This document shows positions 44,800 to 53,654 of a stretch of 64,000 nucleotides of DNA, piece by piece. The notes beneath the pieces were generated by a model, which saw only the letters and a list, made by a program, of their open reading frames with translations, did not search any database and was not told the origin of the DNA. The stretch lies in the NCBI RefSeq assembly GCF_018399035.1, contig NZ_CP073760.1:1426001-1490000 (forward strand), in the 5' to 3' direction. How positions within the stretch are numbered: position 1 is the first letter of the stretch; every line of letters starts with the position of its first letter. The position numbers and the translations under genes were made by a program. The DNA is from Thiocapsa sp. Its GTDB lineage: Bacteria > Pseudomonadota > Gammaproteobacteria > Chromatiales > Chromatiaceae.

Positions 44800-45284
44800 T
44801 TCGCCGATCAGCAACATCGCGCGGTTGATGGTGGTCTCAGACAGATACATCCCATGCTGCTTCAAGTGGGCAATCATCGGCCTTGCGGCCGGGATCACAC
44901 CACGCCTCTTTGCGAGCATAACTAAAAGCCAAGTGTCCCCAGTAGCGGGATACCCAGCGTGTCTGCACAACGTCGTGCCGCGCCGTCGTCGTTGATTGCG
45001 ATAACGCCAGGGCGCATCTGCGCGTATGCCGAAACCCCGGACTCGCCGGGGCCAAGATCCCAAGATTGGATGAGTCGCGGCACACTGGGCGTCGCTACGG
45101 TGCTGATCCATGACGTGGTCGCCACGGCACGCGCGGTGGGATCAAGCTCGCCGCGACGATTGACTTCCAAAGCCACCATCTCGGGAACCAGAATGCTGAG
45201 GGCGGCTTGTTGAAGGAGTTCGATTACCCGCGCCTTCGACAGAAGTATGAGCGGCGAGGCGTTCACCACCGCTTGTTCAGGCAT
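44800..45284 (-). pseudogene. DUF3368 PIN-like toxin gene, frameshifted
   Basis: Residues 1-120 from 45284 (MPEQAVVNASPLILLSKARV ... CADTLGIPLLGTLGF) are a DUF3368 protein with PIN acidic residues (NASPLI, INDDGAARRCAD). The frame then stops, while another frame continues with LLVMLAKRRGVIPAARPMIA and MYLSETTINRAMLLIGE, the normal C-terminus. One base change near 44,930 breaks it. Overlaps its UPF0175 antitoxin gene by 8 bp. Confidence 0.75.
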
Positions 45285-45528
45285 GATTGAGCTCTTTCTC
45301 GAGGCTCACGGGGTCGACTTCAAACACGTCCACTTGCTCGGCAGCAAGAGCCGATAGAAAGTCAGTGCGGTCCATCCCCGCGATCATGGCGGCCTTTTCC
45401 ATGGAGATCTCATTGCGAGCATACCAGTGAATGGCTGCGGCCAAGCGCATTTGTCGAGCAAATTCACGGGGTGGCTGCTTCCTGCTCGAGAACACGTCGT
45501 CCGGGAGATCAATGGCGATTTGGATCAT
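45277..45528 (-). CDS. UPF0175 family antitoxin
   Basis: 83 residues: MIQIAIDLPDDVFSSRKQPP then REFARQMRLAAAIHWYARNE and ISMEKAAMIAGMDRTDFLSA, the UPF0175 ribbon/helix plus HTH-like pattern. It usually pairs with DUF3368 toxins, as here (coupled, antitoxin first). It remains intact although the toxin is frameshifted. Confidence 0.85.
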   Translation of the reverse strand: MIQIAIDLPDDVFSSRKQPPREFARQMRLAAAIHWYARNEISMEKAAMIAGMDRTDFLSALAAEQVDVFEVDPVSLEKELNHA

Positions 45529-45599
45529 GATGTCGTGCGGACCGGGTTCTCAAGCGGAGAGATCGGGCAAGTATTCGCCCCAATCACTCATCGGCGTCC

Positions 45600-45725
45600 G
45601 ATCGTAGGCAGGGGTGAGCCTGCGAACCCCAGCAGTTCCGTGGTTTACGGAGCGGCGAATGCCGGGGTTCGTCCCTGACCCCAGCCTAAGCAGAGTACTT
45701 GCACAGTCGGAGCTTGGGAACCAGC
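45600..45725. repeat. foldback repeat, GTAGGCAGGGGTGAG type
   Basis: Arms GTAGGCAGGGGTGAGCCTGC and CCCTGACCCCAGCCTA with GAACCCCAGCA/TGCCGGGGTTC inside, followed by CTTGCACAGTCGGAGCTTGG. Shorter relative of the 28,705 element. Confidence 0.6.
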
Positions 45726-45763
45726 GCTACCAGTGCACATCACGGCGTCGGCGCACGGCGGAT

Positions 45764-46695
45764 TCAGTGCCCGGTGCGCTCGAGCCAGGCTTTAATCACG
45801 TCGGGATCCAGGCCGCTCAGGATCTCCTCGGTCGACAGGCCACGCAGGCGCTCCTCGGTCGGCAGGCCACGCAGGCGGTCCTCGGCGTCCATTCGCTCCA
45901 GGAGGGCCGCACGTTCCTCTGGGGTGAACTGATCAACGTCTTCGATCAACAGACGTAAGGTGTCGTGTTTGAAATCCTCGAGGGTATAGGCCATGCCGGG
46001 CAACTCCAGGTGGTGCACTTGGGCCAGATGATAGCGCAACAGCAGCGCCGCCGGCTCACACGGCCGGTAATGGTTCAGACCGGAACGCACGCGCTCCAGT
46101 TCGCTGGCAAAGAGTTGCCAAGGGGCGTTGCGCGGATGGTCGGCGATCCGATTCAGCACGATGAGGCGAATCGCGCGATGGCCCCAGGTCAGATCATAGA
46201 CGCCGGGCCAAGCGGTGGCGTGGCTGGCCGCGGGGTGGAGTCGGCGCAAGAGCCCCGTGGGTTGGCGGGTGGCGACGGCGTAGAGCCGAAAATCAGCGGC
46301 CGGGAGCAATCGCCCGCCGGCCGGGGCGGACACGGGGTCACCGTCCTGGCCAGCAGGCCCGGGGCCGGCGGCTCGGAGACGAGTTTGCGATAGGTGACAT
46401 AGTGCCCGATCAGCTCATCCACGGCCCAGGCGTCGAGGCTCTCTTGGGCGGACTTGTAGGTCAGGATGTTGTGCGCACCGAGGCCCTCGAGACCGTCCGG
46501 CAGATCGGCCAGCGCTGCGGGGTCGCGGAGATCGGCGGCCTGACCGCTCAGGCGCTCGATGATCAGGACGTCGAGGCGCTGGCTTTTCAGCGCCAATTCC
46601 AACTCCAGCTCGACCCGCCAAGGGCGCCCGGTGAAGAGGTCGGTCAGGGCAATACCGAAGAGGCGGTGCCAGGGCGTGGGCGGATGGCGCGGCAT
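45764..46695 (-). pseudogene. Rpn-like LRGL-repeat protein, copy 1 (frameshifted)
   Basis: Same gene as at 47,821 but the G run after SEPPAPG is one base shorter (near 46,360), shifting the frame. The parts can be read as 46,189-46,695 (N-terminal) and 45,764-46,333 (C-terminal). The C-terminal 9-residue repeat has DRLRGLPTE, ERLRGLSTE, EILSGLDPD, i.e. three units. First of three tandem copies. Confidence 0.8.
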
Positions 46696-46761
46696 CGGAA
46701 TCAGGCGTGACGCGCAGCGGGAGGTGCTTGCATGGTGACCATCTCCTCTTGTTTGCAGACT

Positions 46762-46860
46762 CAGGAACGGTTCAGAAACAACTTAGCCATTCCGGTTCAT
46801 GCCCCCCTCTCCCCAACCCCTCTCCCGCGAGGGGAGAGGGGCTAAGATGGATCACTTGTA
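46762..46860. repeat. repeat-unit junction with GAGGGGAGAGGGG hairpin
   Basis: Start of the tandem 2.06-kb unit: GAACGGTTCAGAAACAACTT, then the CCCCTCTCCC-GCGA-GGGAGAGGGG stem. The same junction is at 48,826 and 50,939, giving periods of 2,064 and 2,113 bp. A variant is at 30,640. Confidence 0.75.
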
Positions 46861-46913
46861 ATTGAACGGTTGCTAAGGACAGGACAGAACGCTGTCGCAA
46901 AGCAGCGGTTAGC

Positions 46914-47098
46914 CGATGTAATCCCAACGCATTGCCGTCCCCATCGCCGGATCGCGGTTGACCCGTCGCCCGAGCAGGGTGTCGTCGTGTTTCGGTGCGA
47001 GACCAAACCCCGGGCGGATCACGCGGATGTTCTCGCGCGTCAACCTATCCTCGGCGTTGAGGTCGGCGGCGATGTCGACGGAGCGGCGAAAGCGCATG
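46914..47098 (-). pseudogene. pseI C-terminal fragment 1
   Basis: Encodes FRRSVDIAADLNAEDRLTRE, then IRVIRPGFGLAPKHDDTLLG and ends at AMRWDYIG plus stop, the SAF (antifreeze-like) domain of pseudaminic acid synthase. It is preceded by a hairpin element rather than the catalytic barrel. Three copies of this version exist (also 48,978 and 51,091). Confidence 0.75.
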
Positions 47099-47138
47099 GA
47101 CGGCTTTTCGGCCTCGTCCCCTCGTTCCCTCGTTCCCT

Positions 47139-47272
47139 CGTTCCCAAGCTCCGCTTGGGAATGCGGCCCGCAAAGCTCTGCTTTGCAAACCCCGGCGTCA
47201 CCTCTGCAGATATCGAGCGGGCACGCGAAGCAGAGCTTCTGGGACCGGGTTCCCAAGCAGAGCTTGGGAACC
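47139..47272. repeat. RAYT-associated hairpin element between two pseI fragments
   Basis: Complete copy with CTCTGCTTTGC and GAAGCAGAGCTTC middle stem. It cleanly separates pseI fragments 1 and 2. Confidence 0.75.
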
Positions 47273-47282
47273 AGTTCAAGCC

Positions 47283-47458
47283 ATGGCTGTTCCCATCGCC
47301 GGATCGCGGTTGACCCGCCGCCCGAGCAGGGTCTCGTCGTGTTTCGGTGCAAGACCAAACCCAGGGCGGATCACGCGGATGTTCTCGCGCGTCAACCTAT
47401 CCTCGGCGTTGAGGTCGGCGGCGATGTCGACGGAGCGGCGAAAGCGCATGGACGGCTT
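47283..47458 (-). pseudogene. pseI C-terminal fragment 2
   Basis: Second, slightly different copy of the SAF-domain fragment (RVNRDPAMGTAMA at the end, lacking the final codons). Fragment 1 and 2 are direct repeats about 370 bp apart with a hairpin element between. Confidence 0.75.
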
Positions 47459-47491
47459 TTCCCCTCGTCCCCTCGCCCCCTCGTTCCCCTC

Positions 47492-47720
47492 GTTCCCAAG
47501 CTCCGCTTGGGAATGCGGCCCGCAAAGCTCTGCTTTGCAAACCCCGGCGTCACCTCTGCAGATATCGCGCGGGCACGCGAAGCAGAGCTTCCGGGACCGG
47601 GTTCCCAAGCAGAGAGATTGTGAAAGAATTCGCCGTAGGCCGGGGTGAGGAACGAACCCCGGCATCTGCGGATTTGCAACCGTTTGAAATGCTCGGGTTC
47701 GCAAGCTCACCCCAGCCTAC
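47492..47720. repeat. hairpin element plus GTAGGCCGGGGTGAG foldback
   Basis: The hairpin element (47,492-47,615) has lost its last arm and runs into a foldback with GTAGGCCGGGGTGAGGAACG and CTCACCCCAGCCTACG arms (47,635-47,722). The same fusion is at 49,555-49,785, so it predates the tandem duplication. Confidence 0.7.
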
Positions 47721-47820
47721 GACATGCTGTCATTCGGCCCAACGCAGGAATACTTGCACAGTCTCAGGGCTTGGGAACCAGTACGACCAGTGCACATCAC
47801 CGCGTCGGCGCACGGCGGAT

Positions 47821-48753
47821 TCAGTGCCCGGTGCGCTCGAGCCAGGCTTTAATCACGTCGGGATCCAGGCCGCTCAGGATCTCCTCGGGCGGCAGGACGC
47901 GCAGGATCTCCTCGGTCGGCAGGCCGCGCAGGCGGTCCTCGGCGTCCATCCGCTCAAGGAGTGCCGCACGTTCCTCGGGGGTGAACTGATCAACGTCTTC
48001 GATCAACAGACGTAAGGTGTCGTGTTTGAAATCCTCGAGGGTATAAGCCATGTCGGGTCGCTCCAGGTGGTGCACTTGGGCCAGATGATAGCGCAACAGC
48101 AGCGCCGCCGGCTCACACGGCCGGTAATGGTTCAGACCGGAACGCACGCGCTCCAGTTCGCTGGCAAAGAGTTGCCAAGGGGCGTTGCGCGGATGGTCGG
48201 CGATCCGATTCAGCACGATGAGGCGAATCGCGCGATGGCCCCAGGTCAAATCATAGACGCCGGGCCAAGCGGTGGCGTGGCTGGCCGCGGGGTGGAGTCG
48301 GCGCAAGAGCCCCGCCGGTTGGCGAGTAGCCACGGCGTAGAGCCGAAAATCGTCGGCGGGAAGCAGTCCCCCGCCGGTCGGGGCGGACACGGGGTCACCG
48401 TCCTGGCCGGCAGGCCCGGGGGCCGGCGACTCGGAGACGAGTTTGCGATAGGTGACGTAGTGCCCGATTAGCTCATCCACGGCCCAGGCGTCGAGGCTCT
48501 CTTGGGCGGACTTGTAGGTCAGGATGTTGTGCGCACCGAGGCCCTCGAGACCGTCCGGCAGATCGGCCAGAGCTGCGGAGTCCCGGAGATCGGCGGCCTG
48601 ACCGCTCAGGCGCTCGATGATCAGGACGTCGAGGCGCTGGCTTTTCAGCGCCAATTCCAACTCCAGCTCGACGCGCCAAGGGCGCCCGGTGAAGAGGTCG
48701 GTCAGGGCAATGCCGAAGAGGCGATGCCACGGCGTGGGCGGATGGCGCGGCAT
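47821..48753 (-). CDS. Rpn-like LRGL-repeat protein, copy 2 (intact)
   Basis: 310 residues, the only uninterrupted copy of three. The N-terminal half has RPWRVELELELALKSQRLDV LIIE split as E...LDVLIIE, reminiscent of PD-(D/E)XK nucleases of the Rpn group. The middle (YDLTWGHRAIRLIVLNRIAD) is beta-rich. The C-terminus holds 9-residue repeats: DRLRGLPTE, EILRVLPPE, EILSGLDPD, then VIKAWLERTGH. Related Rpn proteins promote recombination; function here is inferred only from that likeness. Probably cytoplasmic. Confidence 0.7.
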   Translation of the reverse strand: MPRHPPTPWHRLFGIALTDLFTGRPWRVELELELALKSQRLDVLIIERLSGQAADLRDSAALADLPDGLEGLGAHNILTYKSAQESLDAWAVDELIGHYVTYRKLVSESPAPGPAGQDGDPVSAPTGGGLLPADDFRLYAVATRQPAGLLRRLHPAASHATAWPGVYDLTWGHRAIRLIVLNRIADHPRNAPWQLFASELERVRSGLNHYRPCEPAALLLRYHLAQVHHLERPDMAYTLEDFKHDTLRLLIEDVDQFTPEERAALLERMDAEDRLRGLPTEEILRVLPPEEILSGLDPDVIKAWLERTGH

Positions 48754-48977
48754 CGGGATCAGACGTGATGCGCAGCGGGGGGTGCTTGCATGGTGCCCAT
48801 CTCCTCTTGTTTACAGACTCAGGAACGGTTCAGAAACAACTTAGCCATTCCGGTTCATGCCCCCCCTCTCCCCAACCCCTCTCCCGCGAGGGGAGAGGGG
48901 CTAAGATGGATCACTTGTAATTGAACGGTTGCTAAGGACAGGACAGAACGCTGTCGCAAAGCAGCGGTTAGCCGATG

Positions 48978-49157
48978 TAATCCCAACGCATTGCCGTCCC
49001 CATCGCCGGATCGCGGTTGACCCGTCGCCCGAGCAGGGTGTCGTCGTGTTTCGGTGCGAGACCAAACCCCGGGCGGATCACGCGGATGTTCTCGCGCGTC
49101 AACCTATCCTCGGCGTTGAGGTCGGCGGCGATGTCGACGGAGCGGCGAAAGCGCATG
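48978..49157 (-). pseudogene. pseI C-terminal fragment 3
   Basis: Same as fragment 1, one repeat period away; ends in AMRWDYIG. Adjacent hairpin element at 49,199-49,333. Confidence 0.75.
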
Positions 49158-49198
49158 GACGGCTTTTCGGCCTCGTCCCCTCGTTCCCTCGTTCCCCT

Positions 49199-49333
49199 CG
49201 TTCCCAAGCTCCGCTTGGGAATGCGGCCCGCAAAGCTCTGCTTTGCAAACCCCGGCGTCACCTCTGCAGATATCGAGCGGGCACGCGAAGCAGAGCTTCT
49301 GGGACCGGGTTCCCAAGCAGAGCTTGGGAACCA
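49199..49333. repeat. RAYT-associated hairpin element
   Basis: Complete copy, identical in arrangement to 47,139-47,272 but with one more CTCG in the CCTCGTTCCC run ahead of it. Confidence 0.75.
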
Positions 49334-49346
49334 GTTCAAGCCATGG

Positions 49347-49520
49347 CTGTTCCCATCGCCGGATCGCGGTTGACCCGCCGCCCGAGCAGGGTCTCGTCGT
49401 GTTTCGGTGCAAGACCAAACCCAGGGCGGATCACGCGGATGTTCTCGCGCGTCAACCTATCCTCGGCGTTGAGGTCGGCGGCGATGTCGACGGAGCAGCG
49501 AAAGCGCATGGACGGCTTTT
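49347..49520 (-). pseudogene. pseI C-terminal fragment 4
   Basis: Counterpart of fragment 2; one substitution changes RRSVD to CSVD (GGAGCAGCG), so the repeat units have begun to diverge. Confidence 0.75.
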
Positions 49521-49554
49521 TCCCCTCGTCCCCTCGCCCCCTCGTTCCCCTCGT

Positions 49555-49785
49555 TCCCAAGCTCCGCTTGGGAATGCGGCCCGCAAAGCTCTGCTTTGCA
49601 AACCCCGGCGTCACCTCTGCAGATATCGCGCGGGCACGCGAAGCAGAGCTTCCGGGACCGGGTTCCCAAGCAGAGAGATTGTGAAAGAATTCGCCGTAGG
49701 CCGGGGTGAGGAACGAACCCCGGCATCTGCGGATTTGCAACCGTTTGAAATGCTCGGGTTCGCAAGCTCACCCCAGCCTACGACA
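49555..49785. repeat. hairpin element plus foldback, second unit
   Basis: Same composite as 47,492-47,720, including the truncated last arm and the CGTAGGCCGGGG foldback. Confidence 0.7.
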
Positions 49786-49881
49786 TGCTGTCATTCGGCC
49801 CAACGCAGGAATACTTGCACAGTCTCAGGGCTTGGGAACCAGTACGACCAGTGCACATCACCGCGTCGGCGCACGGCGGAT

Positions 49882-50869
49882 TCAGTGCCCGGTGCGCTCG
49901 AGCCAGGCTTTAATCACGTCGGGATCCAGGCCGCTCAGGATCTCCTCGGGCGGCAGGACGCGCAGGATCTCCTCGGTCGGCAGGCCGCGCAGGCGGTCCT
50001 CGGTCGGCAGGCCACGCAGGCGGTCCTCGGTCGGCAGGCCGCGCAGTCGGTCCTCGGCGTCCATCCGCTCAAGGAGTGCCGCACGTTCCTCGGGGGTGAA
50101 CTGATCAACGTCTTCGATCAACAGACGTAAGGTGTCGTGTTTGAAATCCTCGAGGGTATAAGCCATGTCGGGTCGCTCCAGGTGGTGCACTTGGGCCAGA
50201 TGATAGCGCAACAGCAGCGCCGCCGGCTCACACGGCCGGTAATGGTTCGAGACCGGAACGCACGCGCTCCAGTTCGCTGGCAAAGAGTTGCCAAGGGGCG
50301 TTGCGCGGATGGTCGGCGATCCGATTCAGCACGATGAGGCGAATCGCGCGATGGCCCCAGGTCAGATCATAGACGCCGGGCCAAGCGGTGGCGTGGCTGG
50401 CCGTCGGGGTGGAGTCGGCGCAAGAGCCCCGTGGGTTGGCGGGTGGCGACGGCGTAGAGCCGAAAATCAGCGGCCGGGAGCAATCGCCCGCCGGCCGGGG
50501 CGGACACGGGGTCACCGTCCTGGCCAGCAGGCCCGGGGCCGGCGGCTCGGAGACGAGTTTGCGATAGGTGACATAGTGCCCGATCAGCTCATCCACGGCC
50601 CAGGCGTCGAGGCTCTCTTGGGCGGACTTGTAGGTCAGGATGTTGTGCGCACCGAGGCCCTCGAGACCGTCCGGCAGATCGGCCAGAGCTGCGGAGTCCC
50701 GGAGATCGGCGGCCTGACCGCTCAGGCGCTCGATGATCAGGACGTCGAGGCGCTGGCTTTTCAGCGCCAATTCCAACTCCAGCTCGACGCGCCAAGGGCG
50801 CCCGGTGAAGAGGTCGGTCAGGGCAATGCCGAAGAGGCGATGCCACGGCGTGGGCGGATGGCGCGGCAT
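49882..50869 (-). pseudogene. Rpn-like LRGL-repeat protein, copy 3 (frameshifted)
   Basis: Has the same short G run as copy 1 plus extra bases at GGTTCGAGACCGG (near 50,247) and GGCCGTCGGGG (near 50,403), so at least three frame breaks. The C-terminal 9-residue repeat is expanded to five units (three DRLRGLPTE-type in a row). Upstream boundary as in the other copies. Confidence 0.8.
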
Positions 50870-51090
50870 CGGAATCAGGCGTGACGCGCAGCGGGAGGTG
50901 CTTGCATGGTGACCATCTCCTCTTGTTTGCAGACTCAGGAACGGTTCAGAAACAACTTAGCCATTCCGGTTCATGCCCCCCTCTCCCCAACCCCTCTCCC
51001 GCGAGGGGAGAGGGGCTAAGATGGATCACTTGTAATTGAACGGTTGCTAAGGACAGGACAGAACGCTGTCGCGAAGCAGCGGTTAGCCGA

Positions 51091-51270
51091 TGTAATCCCA
51101 ACGCATTGCCGTCCCCATCGCCGGATCGCGGTTGACCCGTCGCCCGAGCAGGGTGTCGTCGTGTTTCGGTGCGAGACCAAACCCCGGGCGGATCACGCGG
51201 ATGTTCTCGCGCGTCAACCTATCCTCGGCGTTGAGGTCGGCGGCGATGTCGACGGAGCGGCGAAAGCGCA
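51091..51270 (-). pseudogene. pseI C-terminal fragment 5
   Basis: Like fragments 1 and 3. The third repeat unit breaks off after the following hairpin element, where a longer pseI copy begins. Confidence 0.75.
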
Positions 51271-51313
51271 TGGACGGCTTTTCCCCCTCGTCCCCTCGTT
51301 CCCTCGTTCCCCT

Positions 51314-51448
51314 CGTTCCCAAGCTCCGCTTGGGAATGCGGCCCGCAAAGCTCTGCTTTGCAAACCCCGGCGTCACCTCTGCAGATATCGAGCGGGCACG
51401 CGAAGCAGAGCTTCCGGGACCGGGTTCCCAAGCAGAGCTTGGGAACCA
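51314..51448. repeat. RAYT-associated hairpin element
   Basis: Complete copy ending in AGCAGAGCTTGGGAACC; marks the switch from the tandem unit to the half-length pseI. Confidence 0.75.
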
Positions 51449-51503
51449 GTACGCATCAACCAGTGCGCATCAGTGCGACGTGCGCGACAGCGCTGGCGGG
51501 CTG

Positions 51504-52110
51504 TTAGCCCAGATACTCCCAGGCCATCGCCGTTCCCATCGCCAGATCCCGGTTCACCCGCCGGCCGAGCAGGGTTTCGTAGTACTTCGGCTCCAGGCCG
51601 AAGCCGGGGCGGATGACGCGCAGGTTTTCGGGCGTGAGCGGCTCGCCGGCCTTGATGTCGGCGGCGATGTAGAGCGAACGCCGGAAGCGCAGGGATGGCT
51701 TCTCGGCCCCGGTAGGACCGTATTGGACGACACCCAGCGCCTGCCAGGCGCGCTCGGTCTCGGTGACGAGGGCGGCCATCTCGTGGGGTTCCATGGAGAA
51801 GGTGCTGTCCACGCCGCCGTCGGCACGGCTGAGGGTAAAGTGCTTTTCGATGACCGTCGCGCCGAAGGCCACGGCGGCGATGCCGACACCGATGCCGTGG
51901 GTGTGGTCCGAGAGGCCGACCTCGCAGCCGAAGAGCTCGCGCAGGTGGGGGATGGTTCTCAGGTTGCTGTTCTGCGGGCTGGCCGGGTAGGTGCTGGTGC
52001 ATTTGAGCAGCACGATGTCGTTGCAGCCGCCGTCGCGCAGGGTTCGCACGGTTTCGTCGAGCTCGGCGAGGGTGGCCATGCCGGTGGAGACGATCACGGG
52101 CTTGCGCCTC
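51504..52110 (-). pseudogene. half-length copy of pseI
   Basis: Covers residues from VIVSTGMATLAELDETVRTL to the end (WEYLG), about 95 percent identical to the C-terminal 60 percent of intact pseI at 54,343. The first 150 residues with the start of the NeuB barrel are absent. A start at ATG 52097 exists but the product would lack the active site N-terminal strands. Confidence 0.85.
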
Positions 52111-52170
52111 GATCACGTCGATGCAGGAGCGGCAGTGGCCTCCGCCGCCGACCAGGAGCAATGGGATCAT
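52104..52170 (-). pseudogene. N-terminal scrap of a NeuD-like acyltransferase
   Basis: ATG 52170 starts MIPLLLVGGGGHCRSCIDVI, the classical opening of NeuD/PglD proteins, cut after 24 codons by the pseI copy. It differs from the NeuD-like gene at 4,118, so another such gene once existed nearby. Confidence 0.65.
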
Positions 52171-52255
52171 CGCTGGTAAAACACCCGGCCCACACGCCGA
52201 ATGTGCTCCAAGAGCGCTTCATCCTGGATCGCGGCAAGGCGTGAAAGGTCGATGG
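52165..52255 (-). pseudogene. 3' scrap of mntA
   Basis: Matches the last 27 codons of mntA (31,900-31,985: DEALLEHIRRVGRVFYQR) with a few changes, joined upstream of the NeuD scrap. It shows recombination between the HEPN-MNT region and the pse region. Confidence 0.8.
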
Positions 52256-52294
52256 CGCAGCACACCCACTGATAGTGCAATCGGCTTCTTTTAG

Positions 52295-52747
52295 TCACTC
52301 AATCGTTACACGCTGTGATTTAATCGGATCGCGTCGTTCCCGAGATAGGTCTTGAGTAGAGCGATTCAACGGGACGACGAGTCGTGCTTGCGGCAGTGTC
52401 GTTCGAACTTCCCAAAAGTCTCCACCCCAAACGCTCTGGTAAAATCCTTTTAGATAGTTATCCTGGATTTTCATTAAAGCCCGTAGAAAATCGGTTTCGT
52501 CACGGGCACCGAACGTGATGATCGCATTGAACTGAGCCAGATCGTCCGTCTCTAGCTGGCCAATAATTTTTTCAATCAGATAATCGAGTCGCTTCGCCTC
52601 GTCGGCTTCGAACCAGTCAGCCCAGAGAATCAGATCCCATTGGATGTCATCGGGATTCTGCGCAACCAGGCACTTGACCTTAAAGGGGCCTCGCTCCTGT
52701 TCGATTGTCTCGAGCGATCGAGCGATCTCTAAAGCGAGATTTCGCAT
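52295..52747 (-). CDS. hypothetical protein, partner of the HEPN-domain gene
   Basis: 150 residues, no family recognised. Mixed alpha/beta with WDLILWADWFEADEAKRLDY and VWGGDFWEVRTTLPQARLVV. It follows the HEPN gene with a 19-bp overlap, so it is likely its partner. It lacks the GSx10DxD nucleotidyltransferase motif, so it is not an MNT antitoxin by sequence. GC is lower than the surroundings. Confidence 0.6.
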   Translation of the reverse strand: MRNLALEIARSLETIEQERGPFKVKCLVAQNPDDIQWDLILWADWFEADEAKRLDYLIEKIIGQLETDDLAQFNAIITFGARDETDFLRALMKIQDNYLKGFYQSVWGGDFWEVRTTLPQARLVVPLNRSTQDLSRERRDPIKSQRVTIE

Positions 52748-53118
52748 AGGTCCTCCACCAGTGTTCTCGCCGCAGCAAGCATGCCGCGCGCGTCGGACTC
52801 AACTGCTCGTCTAGGATCTTCGTAACGATTGGTTTCCCTCCATTTGCTCACGACATGCCAGGCAGTGTTTGCCTTTATTGCATCTTCCTTTCCCGTGAAT
52901 TGCAGAAGAAAAAAGAAATTGTGCGACTTGAGCACGCGCAACTCACCTTCCGTTCTAAATTGCTGCCAATTCAAGTGCTTCGCGATTGCGTATTTCAATG
53001 CCAGCTCGACACAATAGCCGGTTAAATAGATCGCGTTTGAGTATCGCTGACTCTCGATCAGGAGAACCGCATCGCTATATTTTTGTTTCAGGTTTTCAGT
53101 GATTTCATCGAGCAGCAT
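52729..53118 (-). CDS. HEPN domain protein
   Basis: 129 residues, all helical. SQRYSNAIYLTGYCVELALK and LKSHNFFFLLQFTGK are typical of HEPN proteins of the PF05168-like group. A strict Rx4H motif is not obvious, so catalytic activity is uncertain. First gene of a two-gene unit with unusual low GC. Confidence 0.65.
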   Translation of the reverse strand: MLLDEITENLKQKYSDAVLLIESQRYSNAIYLTGYCVELALKYAIAKHLNWQQFRTEGELRVLKSHNFFFLLQFTGKEDAIKANTAWHVVSKWRETNRYEDPRRAVESDARGMLAAARTLVEDLCEISL

Positions 53119-53183
53119 AGTGTTTCCGTAGCAGCGTCAATGCAATAAGACCGTTTGGGGCGAAACGGCAATCGTCAAGACCC

Positions 53184-53405
53184 TCAAGCAAAACCGGCAC
53201 TGCTCGGCAGGTTGATGATCCGCCGCTCCAGCGGCTCGGCGACCGACAGCGGAGCGCGCGGACAGTCGAGAAACGGTGCGAGCCGGTGCATCAGGGTCCA
53301 GGCCGGGCGAGTCATGACGCTGGCGGCGTTGGTGGCTTCCAGGATGGCATCGCGCTGGTCGGCGACGGAGTCGTCCAGCAGAAGCGTCTGGAGCCAGTAA
53401 TTGCT
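53184..53405 (-). pseudogene. C-terminal scrap of legC
   Basis: Codes for NYWLQTLLLDDSVADQRDAI through INLPSSAGFA and stop, parallel to the last 72 codons of legC at 34,853 but with several substitutions. It supplies roughly what the truncated copy at 41,462 lacks, though not the segment between. Confidence 0.8.
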
Positions 53406-53488
53406 GTGGCAGCCAGTGGTTGACGGTCATGGTCATGAAGTAAGGCGTATCCTCGCCGACGAAGCGATAGCGACTGCGCGGCATCGTT
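53405..53488 (-). pseudogene. 5' scrap of the RAYT gene
   Basis: From ATG 53485 it reads MPRSRYRFVGEDTPYFMTMT VNHWLP in two parts, the first 26 residues of the RAYT at 44,084, plus its upstream leader. It is fused to the legC scrap. Confidence 0.8.
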
Positions 53489-53564
53489 GATCCTCCCTTC
53501 AGTCTTGCTGATCCCCAGCTTCTTTCCCCTCGTGACCCCTCGTTCCCTGGTTCCCCTCGTTCGT

Positions 53565-53650
53565 TCCCCCGCGGTACCTCGGCAGACATCGCTTGGCCAC
53601 GAGAAGCTGAGCTTCTCGCACCGGGTTCCCAAGCTGAGCTTGGAAAACAG
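53565..53650. repeat. RAYT-associated hairpin element, right half
   Basis: GAGAAGCTGAGCTTCTC stem and a mutated last arm (AGCTGAGCTTGGAAAAC); left arm lost. Confidence 0.6.
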
Positions 53651-53654
53651 CTCA

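Noticed and set aside
46958..52244. Long plus-strand frames in the 2.06-kb units and pseI copies
   Set aside because: They join antisense of pseI fragments with hairpin elements; no motif supports them.
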